The notes under the pieces: generated by a model
The model's input: only the letters and a program-made list of their open reading frames with translations
Told to the model about the DNA's origin: nothing
Databases searched by the model: none
Shown: in pieces, positions 34,716 through 45,445 of the stretch
How the letters are laid out: every line of letters begins with the position of its first letter
Numbering within the stretch: position 1 is the stretch's first letter
Position numbers and translations under genes: made by a program
Source: Arthrobacter sp. SLBN-112
Lineage (GTDB): Bacteria; Actinomycetota; Actinomycetes; Actinomycetales; Micrococcaceae
NCBI RefSeq assembly: GCF_030944625.1
Contig: NZ_JAUSXY010000001.1
Coordinates: forward strand, 1,364,001-1,428,000
DNA: 64,000 nucleotides
Reading direction: 5' to 3'

Positions 34716-35367
34716 GGTCCGCGTCCTGCTGGTGGACGACCACCCCGTGGTGCGTGCAGGGCTGCGGGCCATGCTTACGGGGTTCGAAGGCATTTCCATT
34801 GCCGCCGAAGCCGCCGACGGCAGGGCTGCGTTGCACGAACTGGCGCGGCTGACGGCACTGGGCGAGGTGCCGGATGTGGTGCTCATGGACCTGCAGATGG
34901 GGGAGGGGATGGACGGCGTCACGGCCACCGCGGAGATCCGTAAGCTGCACCCGGCCCCGCCGGTGCTCATCCTCACCACGTACGACACCGACGCGGACAT
35001 CCTGGCCGCCGTCGAGGCGGGCGCCAGCGGGTACATGCTGAAGGACGCGCCGCCGGAACAGCTGCGGCAGGCGGTCCTGCAGGCCGCGGCGGGCGGCACG
35101 GCCCTGGCGCCGCGGGCGGCGGCGCTGCTGATGGACCGGATCAGCAACCCGGGCACCTCCCTGACCCCGCGGGAAGTCCAGTTGCTGGAACTGCTGGCCA
35201 CCGGCCTGTCCAACCGGGCCATCGCCAGGCAGGTCTTCATTTCGGAGGCCACGGTCAAGACGCATCTGGTGCACATCTACGGCAAGCTCGGCGTGGACAA
35301 CCGCACGGCCGCCATCGCCGCCGCCACCCAGCGGCGGATTATCCGGCCGCCGGGCGCCAGGGGCTGA
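34708..35367 (+). CDS. NarL-family response regulator
   Basis: A 219-residue regulator. The receiver (residues about 3-125) has VRVLLVDDHPVVRAGL, the phosphorylated Asp in DVVLMDLQMGEG and the Lys in YMLKDAPPE. A LuxR-type helix-turn-helix (about 150-210) has LTPREVQLLELLATG, LSNRAIARQVFISEATVKTH. It is the partner of the overlapping sensor kinase. The ATG at 34708 begins the receiver; upstream ATGs lie in the kinase repeat. Confidence 0.9.
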   Translation: MGEVRVLLVDDHPVVRAGLRAMLTGFEGISIAAEAADGRAALHELARLTALGEVPDVVLMDLQMGEGMDGVTATAEIRKLHPAPPVLILTTYDTDADILAAVEAGASGYMLKDAPPEQLRQAVLQAAAGGTALAPRAAALLMDRISNPGTSLTPREVQLLELLATGLSNRAIARQVFISEATVKTHLVHIYGKLGVDNRTAAIAAATQRRIIRPPGARG

Positions 35368-35455
35368 GCTGCAGTAGGTTTATTCCACTGCGTTTACAGA
35401 GGCTGTTGTTTCCAGGTGCCGCTAATCCCAGGTCACACTGTTCAAAGGAGAACGA

Positions 35456-37069
35456 ATGTCCCGTCCGGTCCCAGCCGTTGATGCCCTTCTTGCCACCTAC
35501 GGTGCGGCCGATGCCTGCGCGGCGGAGCTCCTGTGCGACAGCCACGATCCCGGTTCCGTTGCTTTCACGGTGGTTGCAGCCGACCTCTCTGCGGAGGACA
35601 TCACCTACGGCGAGCTCCGGGAGCGCTCGGAACGGGGAGCCGCCGCCCTGGCAGAGCTGGGGATCGGGCCCGGAGACGCCGTGGCCACCCTGATGGGAAA
35701 ATCGGCAGACCTTGTGGTCATGCTCCTGGCCATTTGGCGGCGCGGAGCTGTCCACGTCCCGCTGTTCACGGCCTTTGCGTGGCCGGCCATCGAACTTCGC
35801 CTCACAGCGTCCGGCGCAAAGGCCGTCATCACCGATGCCGACCAGCGGGCGAAGATCGGGGAAACCGGAGCCGCCGTCGTGGTTGCCGGTGCAGAAGCAG
35901 CCCATCCGGACCTGGCGCTCACGCCGCTCCTGGCCAGGCAGCAACCGGGGATCGCGGCCGAAGCCGTGGGCGGTGACGGTGCCCTGGTGCTGATTTTCAC
36001 GTCCGGAACCACGGGCGCCCCCAAGGGTGTACCGGTGCCGGTCCGGGCGCTGGCCGCGTTCCGCCAGTACGTCGAACTGGGCCTGGACGTCAGTGCAGAG
36101 GATGTGTTCTGGAATGCGGCGGACCCCGGCTGGGCCTATGGCCTGTACTACGGGATTCTCGGGCCCATGGCGGCGGGACGGCGGAACCTGCTGCTGCGCC
36201 CTGGTTTCTCCCCGGAACTCAGCTTCAAAGTGTTGAGGGCGTTCTCCGTCACCAACTTCGCGGCTGCTCCCACGGTGTACCGCACCATGCGCGCGAAAAC
36301 CGGCGCCGGAGCGGGCCCTTTCCACCTTCGCCGCGCATCATCAGCCGGCGAACCGCTGACCCCTGAGGTGATCAGCTGGGCCCGGGAGGTGCTGGGCGTT
36401 CCCGTGCGGGACCACTACGGACAGACCGAACACGGGATGATGATCATCAACGCCTGGCATGACGACGTGAGGACGGAGCTTCGGCCGGGTTCCATGGGTC
36501 GGCCCCTGCCGGGCTGGAGCTGCGCCGTCCTCAAGGACAACGCCGACGAGCCGGCTGCACCGGGTGAACTGGGCCGCGTTGCCGTCAACGTTGCCGGGAG
36601 TCCCATGATGTGGTTCAAGGGGTACCAGGACGCGCCGGAGAAGACCGCCGAAAGGTTCAGCCAGGACGGGCGCTGGTACCTCGCGGGTGACGCGGGCATG
36701 GTGGACGCGGACGGCTACTACTTCTTCTCCTCCCGGGACGATGACGTGATTATCATGGCCGGATACCGGATTGGCCCCTTCGAAGTGGAGAGTGTCCTGT
36801 CCACCCATCCGGCGGTAGCGGAAAGTGCCGTTGTGGGTGCTTCCGATGAACTGCGCGGAGAAGTCCTGGAAGCCTACGTTGTCCTGGCAGACGGGATCAC
36901 CGGCAGTGATGCCCTGGTTGCCGAACTCCAGGCCATGGTCAAGACGCAGTTCGCCGCACATGCCTATCCGCGCCGCATCCACTTCGTGGAAGACCTGCCA
37001 AAGACTCCGTCAGGAAAGCTGCAGCGCTACATCCTGAGGCAGCAGCGGGCCGCGGAACCAAGGGGCTAG
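35456..37069 (+). CDS. AMP-forming acyl-CoA/acetyl-CoA synthetase family ligase
   Basis: A 537-residue ligase with motif A3 LIFTSGTTGAPKGVPV, A5 DHYGQTEHGMM, A7 WYLAGDAGMVDADG, A8 GYRIGPFEVE and the catalytic lysine of A10 (PKTPSGKLQRYI). It belongs to the acetyl-/medium-chain acyl-CoA synthetase branch and activates a carboxylic acid to its CoA thioester through an acyl-AMP. The substrate is undetermined. AAAGGAGA precedes the ATG. It appears monocistronic. Confidence 0.88.
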   Translation: MSRPVPAVDALLATYGAADACAAELLCDSHDPGSVAFTVVAADLSAEDITYGELRERSERGAAALAELGIGPGDAVATLMGKSADLVVMLLAIWRRGAVHVPLFTAFAWPAIELRLTASGAKAVITDADQRAKIGETGAAVVVAGAEAAHPDLALTPLLARQQPGIAAEAVGGDGALVLIFTSGTTGAPKGVPVPVRALAAFRQYVELGLDVSAEDVFWNAADPGWAYGLYYGILGPMAAGRRNLLLRPGFSPELSFKVLRAFSVTNFAAAPTVYRTMRAKTGAGAGPFHLRRASSAGEPLTPEVISWAREVLGVPVRDHYGQTEHGMMIINAWHDDVRTELRPGSMGRPLPGWSCAVLKDNADEPAAPGELGRVAVNVAGSPMMWFKGYQDAPEKTAERFSQDGRWYLAGDAGMVDADGYYFFSSRDDDVIIMAGYRIGPFEVESVLSTHPAVAESAVVGASDELRGEVLEAYVVLADGITGSDALVAELQAMVKTQFAAHAYPRRIHFVEDLPKTPSGKLQRYILRQQRAAEPRG

Positions 37070-37199
37070 CAATCAGAGATGTGGGACGTGGCTGGGGCCT
37101 TTTTGATCTTTCCTGTTTGGCTGCAAAAGGTGACCGTTCGCCGGCGCCTTTTTGCGTAGTGGCTGTTAGCGTGGAGGCCCAGCCACAGAAGGAGGAGCG

Positions 37200-37385
37200 A
37201 TGTCCATCAATTCACCTGATTCACTGCCCGAGGATGAGCCGCAGGAGGGCGCGACGGCCAGCAAGGGCAATGCCGACGGCGGGATCCCCGGGGGGAAGGA
37301 CGGCGTCGGGATTTCCGATGGTGCCGAACCCAACACCTTTGAACCCGAAGAGGATCCGGACGCCACGGCGGGGCCGGCCGACTGA
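37200..37385 (+). CDS. Small acidic disordered protein
   Basis: A 61-residue hydrophilic protein (MSINSPDSLPEDEPQEGATA..., NTFEPEEDPDATAGPAD) rich in Pro, Asp, Glu and Gly. It is probably disordered and of unknown function. A strong ribosome site (GAAGGAGGAG) immediately before the ATG supports a real gene. Confidence 0.6.
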   Translation: MSINSPDSLPEDEPQEGATASKGNADGGIPGGKDGVGISDGAEPNTFEPEEDPDATAGPAD

Positions 37386-37579
37386 GGTTCGTTGAGGGGC
37401 CGCTGGATACTGCTCAAGGTTGGCTCAAGATTGGCTGAAGGTGCTGGTTTTGGGCATTCTGGAGGGCTGCCGACCGGTAATTTCTTTATTGCTTCAGTCA
37501 GTTCCCCGGCAGGAAGCACTGGAAGCCCCTGCGCTGGAGCGAGACTCGCGCGGGGGCTTCCCCCCAAGTTCAGGCTGCT

Positions 37580-37882
37580 TCAGCTATTTGCAGGGGCCAC
37601 GGGCGCGAAGTGCTCAACGACGGGAAACGGCTCATAGAACTGGTGCAGCAGCGACCGCCACTGCTGGTACTCCGCGGAGCAGCGAAAACCGACCGTATGG
37701 TCCTCCAGCTTCTCCCATTCGACCAGCAGCAGGTAGGTGCTGGGAGATTCAATCGAGCGGGACAGCGACAGCGAAACGAAGCCCGGCTTCGAAGCAATGA
37801 TCGCCCGGGCCTGGCCGAAGGCGGCCTCAAATTCCTCTTCCCGGCCCGGCAGGACCGGCAGCAGGGCATGTTCTGTAATCAC
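37580..37882 (-). CDS. ABM-domain (antibiotic biosynthesis monooxygenase-like) protein
   Basis: A 100-residue ferredoxin-like protein (MITEHALLPVLPGREEEFEA, GFVSLSLSRSIESPSTYLLL, VEWEKLEDHTVGFR). This is the same family as the protein at 2031-2330 but only distantly similar. Its start overlaps the stop of the upstream GNAT gene by four bases (ATGA). The activity is unknown; related proteins oxidise quinols or haem-type substrates. Confidence 0.8.
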   Translation of the reverse strand: MITEHALLPVLPGREEEFEAAFGQARAIIASKPGFVSLSLSRSIESPSTYLLLVEWEKLEDHTVGFRCSAEYQQWRSLLHQFYEPFPVVEHFAPVAPANS

Positions 37883-38424
37883 CGGGCAAGTCTGGCAGAA
37901 CTTGGCTGTCCGGGGGTGATCCAGTAGCGGCGCTTGCCGTTACGGGAGTCCTCGTAGCGGCCGCCGTTCTTTTCGATCGTTGCCCGTGAGCCGGCGTTGT
38001 CCTCGTCGCAGGTCAAAAGAACCCGCTGGATCCCCAGCGCCCGGGCCGCCGGAAGCGCATCCGCCAGTGCCTTCGCAGCGTGCCCCCGCCGTCTTGCCGA
38101 CGGCCGGATGCTGTAACCGATGTGGCCGCCCTCGTTGAGGAGGTACTCGTTGAGTTCATGCCGGATGGCCAGTGAACCGAGGAACGTGGCACCGTCCACA
38201 ATCCACAGGTAGGTGCAGGGGACGTACCCGGGTTTGCGCACTGTTTCAGGCTTGGCGTCGTTGATGAGGACGCTGACCAGGCGCGCGAAAACCTCTGGGT
38301 CCTTGAGGTCTTCCAGCGCCCAGCCTTCAAGGCCTGCGCCGTCAACATGGGCTCCGTCGAATTCCGTTGTCGCCTCCAGCCAGGAAGCGTGGAGGGTTGC
38401 GTCAGGGCTGGTGAGGTGGGCCAT
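37879..38424 (-). CDS. GNAT-family N-acetyltransferase
   Basis: A 181-residue acetyltransferase. The acetyl-CoA motif A is in GHIGYSIRPSARRRGHAAKAL (R-R-G-H-A), with VLLTCDEDNAGSRATIEKNGG typical of motif B. This resembles small-molecule acetyltransferases of the type IV GNAT group. The ATG at 38424 begins the conserved region; the longer frame is not conserved. It is followed without a gap by the ABM gene. Confidence 0.85.
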   Translation of the reverse strand: MAHLTSPDATLHASWLEATTEFDGAHVDGAGLEGWALEDLKDPEVFARLVSVLINDAKPETVRKPGYVPCTYLWIVDGATFLGSLAIRHELNEYLLNEGGHIGYSIRPSARRRGHAAKALADALPAARALGIQRVLLTCDEDNAGSRATIEKNGGRYEDSRNGKRRYWITPGQPSSARLAR

Positions 38425-38470
38425 CACAAGATCGTAGCCGAGCCGTCGGCGCGAGCGCGGCCTTCCCCAC

Positions 38471-38508
38471 TGTTCCGGGCCGGCCGCGCAGGCAGCCGGC
38501 CCGGAACA
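38471..38508. terminator. Hairpin terminator of katG
   Basis: TGTTCCGGGCCGGC (38471-38484) pairs perfectly with GCCGGCCCGGAACA (38495-38508). It lies ten bases past the katG stop on the minus strand. Confidence 0.8.
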
Positions 38509-38517
38509 ATGGGTCAA

Positions 38518-41160
<2,643 letters not shown>

Positions 41161-41358
41161 ATGGACAGTTCAAGCCTTATAGCCCTCTTCCTTGCGAGGA
41201 GCGACGATACTGCCACCAGCGCGTTGCCACGGGCGCCCAGAAGGGTCCGGGTAAAGAAGCCCGGCCTGTCGGGGTGGTCCGTCCTGCGGGGCCGGCTGGC
41301 GAGTGCCCTGCACCGGCTTGCCTGGGCGATCGAGCCCGACGCAACGGGCACCTTCTAG
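41161..41358 (+). CDS. Possible small basic hypothetical protein
   Basis: A 65-residue frame (MDSSSLIALFLARSDDTATS...) with a basic middle (RAPRRVRVKKPGLSGWSVLR) and an amphipathic C-terminus (LASALHRLAWAIEPDATGTF). GGAAACAAC before the ATG is a weak ribosome site. The composition is protein-like, but I recognise no family. It ends about 25 bases before the SDR pseudogene. Confidence 0.42.
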   Translation: MDSSSLIALFLARSDDTATSALPRAPRRVRVKKPGLSGWSVLRGRLASALHRLAWAIEPDATGTF

Positions 41359-41381
41359 TCCCTCGTATTCCGGAGCACCAC

Positions 41382-41861
41382 GACCATCGGATCAGGAACA
41401 GCAGCGGGCAACGGCCGGACGGCTCTGGTCTTGGGTGCCACCGGCATCGCGGGCTCCACCCTGGTAGATACCTTTGCTCTGGGCTTCCACTACTCCGGCA
41501 GCGGCCAACGAGGCGTTCAACATCGTCAACGGCGATGTGTTCCGCTGGCGCTGGATGTGGCCGAAACTCGCCGCGTACTTCGGCGTGGAGCGGGAGGGTA
41601 CCAGGGGGGCCCGTCCCCTCGAGCAGTCCATGGCGGGGCGGGAGGACCAGTGGCGGCAGATTGCCGCGGCCCGGAACCTCAACGAACCGGAACTGGACCG
41701 GGTGGCGTCCTGGTGGCACACGGACGGCGACCTGGGGCGCGGCATCGAAGTGGTCACGGACATGGGCAAGAGCAGGGACGCCGGCTTCACGGGATACCGG
41801 CGGACGCTGGACTCCTTCACGACTGTCTGCCCGGTACCGCGCCGACAACCTGATTCCCTGA
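41382..41861 (+). pseudogene. Remnant of an SDR/NDP-sugar-epimerase-like oxidoreductase
   Basis: Pieces of one protein lie in successive frames. First comes the Rossmann start TALVLGATGIAGSTLVDTFA with no start codon. After a large deletion, another frame has the C-terminal part ANEAFNIVNGDVFRWRWMWP...KLAAYFGVE, ...GFTGYRRTLDSFTTV. A last shift gives the family end ARYRADNLIP. This matches long-chain SDR reductases of the PRISE/VEP1-like type. The core, including the catalytic Tyr, is gone, so the gene is dead. It is convergent with the PucR-type regulator. Confidence 0.78.
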
Positions 41862-43784
41862 TCAGGCGCCCCAGGTGTGACTCTGGCCCGCCCGACCCAA
41901 CGAGTGGGTCGTTGGCTGTTCCTGGCGCCAGCCGGCCAGTGGTGCAGGACCGGCCCGGTCATCTGCGGGCAGGGATTTCGAGTCGGCAACGTCGCCGATG
42001 GCCAGGGCAGCGGCAAGGTCCATTGCCTGGTCCGGGCGGCTGAGGTCCCTGTTCGTCAGGACCTGTATGCGGCGAAGCCGCTGCGCCACAGTGTTGGGGT
42101 GGACCTGGAGAAGGCGTGCGGTTTCCGCGTTCATTTGTCCGGCTGCGAAGTACGTTCGCAACGTTTTGAGCAGCTCAGTTCCTCGGGTCGCGTCGTGGTT
42201 GCGGACCGGGCCCAGTGCCTGGCCGGCGTACCGGAGCAGCTGGCTGGAGTCATCCAGCTGGAGCAGCAGGCCTACCAGTCCGAGATCGTCGAGGGTAACT
42301 GATGCATTGGTCCGCCCACCCAGCGCGAGCATGTTCAGGGCTCCGGCAACGGAGCGGTATACCCGGGCGTACATGTTCAACTCGCTGACGGGACCTCTCG
42401 ACACGGCCGTAGCAGTGGCCTTGGGGCGGCGCGAGACAGCCATTCTTCGGATCTTTTCGGTTGTGGATTCCTCTTCAGAGCGGCCGGACGGCGAAGGGAT
42501 GAGCACAACGATACGGTCGTGATGGATGGTGCACAGGGGCCGCGGCTTCTGCGTCGATGCCCACGCGTTGATCCGCCGGAGGGCCTGTTGAAGGCATATG
42601 TTGACATCCTCCTGCGCCATTTCCGCCAAGGAAACCCCTACGAGGGTGTGCTCTACTTTCAGGTTGTGGCCCAGGCGTTCGGCCCGGGCATGAATTGAAT
42701 CCATCGCAGAGGGTTCACCCACCAAGAGGTCATGCAATACCTCACCCTGCAGCCGCCACTGGGCCTCCTCGGCTGTCCGCGCCCGGAGGAGTTCAAGTGA
42801 TGTCACCACGGTGGCATGTTCGACGGCGCGGGTCTCAAGCGGAGCCAGCGTTCGCGATGCGGTCACGGTCCAGATCCTTGCGACTTCACTGTCATTGAGG
42901 AGCACGGGAAAGACCTCGAACGCCGGGGACGGATCATCCCGGTCACCGGCTCTGGTCTTCTCGTCGGGAAGTCCGGCATCAAGGCCCGACCGGCCAATCA
43001 CTGCCCCCTGGGCGTCTTCGATCAGGACGGCGCGTGAAATCAAATTCGCCAGCGCAACTGCAATCCCGGGTACGCCGCCACCCCTCAACGCAATGTCGGT
43101 CAGTTTCTGGTGGATCTCTTCGGACTTCTCCAGTAGGTCCCGTTGTGTATGCAGCTCTGCATTAAGACGTACCAATTCGTCCATCCGGCGGGCTTCATCC
43201 GAACGCAGGCGGGAAGTAGTGAGGGCAATGGCGGCGTGGTCTGCGAGTACCGAGAGAAGGGCGATCTCCTGCTGGCCAAAATTGTGGGTGCCTCTCCGAT
43301 AGCAGTTCAGTGTGCCGATAGCTCGCTGACCCGATTCCAGCAGGGGTACGGAGATCATGGACCGGTAACCCTGCTCGCGGGCGACGCCGCCCCAGGGGGC
43401 AAATTGGGGCTCCGCCTGGATATCCGCAATGGCGACAGGCCTTCCGGTCCTGAATGCACGGCTGGAGGGGGCCTCGGGAGCCGTGCCCTGCTGCAACAAA
43501 ACCGGGTGATCCGCGTTCACTTGGTCGATGTACTCCCGGGAGAGTCCACTCGATCCTTCGATAGTGAGCCTGCTGCCGGACGGGTCCGGCAAGAGGACGC
43601 CACAGAATTCGTACCCCATGAGGGCAGCGGCAGTATTGGCGATCAATTCGAGCACCTGCGGGAGCGGTTGGGCTGTTGCCACCGTCTGGGAAATTCCCCG
43701 GACGCTGTCCAACCAGCGGTGGACCTCAACAGATCCGTTGGTTTGCCTGTTGCCGTAGGTCGTCATTCCAGTGAGTGTAGTCAT
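41862..43784 (-). CDS. PucR/CdaR-type regulator with GAF domain
   Basis: A 640-residue regulator. A GAF domain spans residues about 30-190 (LELIANTAAALMGYEFCGVL, YRSMISVPLLESGQRAIGTL), with a coiled-coil linker (LNAELHTQRDLLEKSEEIHQ). A central sensor-like domain follows, and the C-terminal PucR helix-turn-helix is at about 540-600 (AAGQMNAETARLLQVHPNTV, AQRLRRIQVLTNRDLSRPDQ). Such regulators activate catabolic operons in response to aromatic or purine-like inducers. It is divergent from the eight-gene catabolic cluster and is its most likely regulator. Another possible start is ATG at 43766. Confidence 0.86.
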   Translation of the reverse strand: MTTLTGMTTYGNRQTNGSVEVHRWLDSVRGISQTVATAQPLPQVLELIANTAAALMGYEFCGVLLPDPSGSRLTIEGSSGLSREYIDQVNADHPVLLQQGTAPEAPSSRAFRTGRPVAIADIQAEPQFAPWGGVAREQGYRSMISVPLLESGQRAIGTLNCYRRGTHNFGQQEIALLSVLADHAAIALTTSRLRSDEARRMDELVRLNAELHTQRDLLEKSEEIHQKLTDIALRGGGVPGIAVALANLISRAVLIEDAQGAVIGRSGLDAGLPDEKTRAGDRDDPSPAFEVFPVLLNDSEVARIWTVTASRTLAPLETRAVEHATVVTSLELLRARTAEEAQWRLQGEVLHDLLVGEPSAMDSIHARAERLGHNLKVEHTLVGVSLAEMAQEDVNICLQQALRRINAWASTQKPRPLCTIHHDRIVVLIPSPSGRSEEESTTEKIRRMAVSRRPKATATAVSRGPVSELNMYARVYRSVAGALNMLALGGRTNASVTLDDLGLVGLLLQLDDSSQLLRYAGQALGPVRNHDATRGTELLKTLRTYFAAGQMNAETARLLQVHPNTVAQRLRRIQVLTNRDLSRPDQAMDLAAALAIGDVADSKSLPADDRAGPAPLAGWRQEQPTTHSLGRAGQSHTWGA

Positions 43785-43798
43785 TCATGGTGTCAAAA

Positions 43799-43845
43799 GA
43801 AACATATTTAGCCGCTATTTGTGTTTCCAGCAACATATCGCGATA
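43799..43845. promoter_or_regulatory. Candidate operators in the regulator-ALDH divergent spacer
   Basis: The 137-base spacer is strikingly AT-rich and holds two symmetric elements. One is an imperfect repeat GAAACATATTT (43799-43809) facing ATTTGTGTTTC (43817-43827). The other is the perfect palindrome TATCGCGATA (43836-43845). They are the obvious places for the PucR-type regulator to bind. Confidence 0.45.
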
Positions 43846-43921
43846 CCCCTTCACATCACATACTGAGAAGGATTCCTTTCAGGGCCGTCAGAGCAGACGG
43901 GCGACAAGAAATGAGGCACCC

Positions 43922-45415
43922 ATGATGGAACAGCTGATGTTTATCGATGGAAAGGATGTTCCTGCCGAGAGCGGAGCATTCCTGACGATCTCCAACCCCG
44001 CAACAGGCAGGCCGCTGGCCACTGTTCCGGACGGCGTCCGCGTCGATATCGACAGGGCCGTCGCTGCCGCCCGGGCAGCCTTCGAATCAGGGCCTTGGCC
44101 CCGGATGAGCCGCACCGAACGCGCAAAAGTGTTGTTGAAAGCTGCTGACGCGCTGGAAGCGGCAAGCGAGTCTCTGTTCACTCTCGAGACACAAAACAAC
44201 GGCCGCCCGATTACTGAGACCCGTGCCCAGCTGTCACGTGTACCGGAGTGGTTCCGCTACAACGCGGCCCTTCTCGCCGCTCAGCGGGACGCTGTCCTGC
44301 CCAGCGATGGGCCTTACCTGACCTACCAGAAGCGCAGCCCTCTTGGGGTCTGTGGAATTATCACGCCGTTTAACCACCCGGCGTTGATCCTTGCACGGAG
44401 CTTGTCTGCTGCTTTGGCCACAGGGAACACCGTGGTGATCAAACCATCTGAACTGACTCCGCTGACCACCCTGGCCATCGCCCGCATTGTCACCGAGGCC
44501 GGCGTCCCCGAAGGAGTAATCAACGTTGTTACTGGCGGACGCGAGGCCGGGATCGGCCTGACGGAACATGCTGACGTCGCGAAAGTGACGCTGACCGGGG
44601 GCACCGAGGCCGGCCGCTCCGCCGCCGTTGCTACAGCATCCAGGTTTGCGAGGATCACTGCCGAACTGGGCGGTAAGACCCCTGTGATTGTCTTCGGAGA
44701 CTACGATCCTGTCGCTGCGGCTGAAGGCGCTGCGTTCGCAGCCTTCGTTGCCTCGGGGCAATCATGCGTAGCCGGGGCGCGTTTCCTCGTGCAAAAGGAT
44801 CGATACGCCGAGTTCGTTGAAGCCCTGGTCTCACGGGCCAATGCAATCAGGATCGGCGACCCGGCAAAACCTGAAACGCAGATGGGCCCGATGATCAGTG
44901 ACGCGCAGCGTCGGAAGGTTCTTGACTACATTGCCGTCGGTCAGGAGGAAGGTGCCCGCCTCGCCGCCGGTGGCAGGGTTCCCGAACTGCCCGATGATCT
45001 CCGCGACGGGTACTTCCTCCAGCCCACCGTCTTTGCTGATGCAACGAATAGTATGCGCGTCGCGCAGGAGGAGATCTTCGGGCCGGTGGCCGTCGTCGTG
45101 CCATTCGACTCTGAAGCTGAGGCCATTGAGATGGCTAATGAAAACCGCTTCGGCCTTGGGGCCGCCGTCTGGACCCATGACCTCGCACGAGGGCACAGGG
45201 TGGCCGCCGCTATCGAGTCCGGAATGGTGTGGGTCAACGACCACCACAGGCTTGAGCCTTCGCTGCCGTGGGGCGGCATCAAGGAATCCGGGGCGGGCAA
45301 GGACGCTGGAACGGAGTCCTTCGACGACTTCACCTGGATCAAGACCATCGTCGTTCGGACAGCGGACTCCGACGTCGATTGGTACGGGGCCGACGCTCCC
45401 GGGCGCTTGAACTGA
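43922..45415 (+). CDS. Aldehyde dehydrogenase family protein
   Basis: A 497-residue NAD(P)-dependent aldehyde dehydrogenase. It has the cofactor segment GIITPFNHPALILARSLS, the catalytic general-base Glu in ITAELGGKTPV and the nucleophile Cys in ASGQSCVAGARFLV, plus EEIFGPVAVVVPF. It oxidises an aldehyde, or semialdehyde, to the acid. It is first in the catabolic cluster, so it probably handles a ring-cleavage or side-chain product. GAGG is seven bases before the first of two adjacent ATG codons. Confidence 0.92.
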   Translation: MMEQLMFIDGKDVPAESGAFLTISNPATGRPLATVPDGVRVDIDRAVAAARAAFESGPWPRMSRTERAKVLLKAADALEAASESLFTLETQNNGRPITETRAQLSRVPEWFRYNAALLAAQRDAVLPSDGPYLTYQKRSPLGVCGIITPFNHPALILARSLSAALATGNTVVIKPSELTPLTTLAIARIVTEAGVPEGVINVVTGGREAGIGLTEHADVAKVTLTGGTEAGRSAAVATASRFARITAELGGKTPVIVFGDYDPVAAAEGAAFAAFVASGQSCVAGARFLVQKDRYAEFVEALVSRANAIRIGDPAKPETQMGPMISDAQRRKVLDYIAVGQEEGARLAAGGRVPELPDDLRDGYFLQPTVFADATNSMRVAQEEIFGPVAVVVPFDSEAEAIEMANENRFGLGAAVWTHDLARGHRVAAAIESGMVWVNDHHRLEPSLPWGGIKESGAGKDAGTESFDDFTWIKTIVVRTADSDVDWYGADAPGRLN

Positions 45416-45445
45416 CTCGACAGGGATCCTGAAAGGACAGCGCAC

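Noticed and set aside
37123..37155. GCAAAAGG facing CCTTTTTGC after the acyl-CoA synthetase gene as a terminator
   Set aside because: The stem is only eight pairs with a bulge and the loop is long, so it is too weak to annotate.
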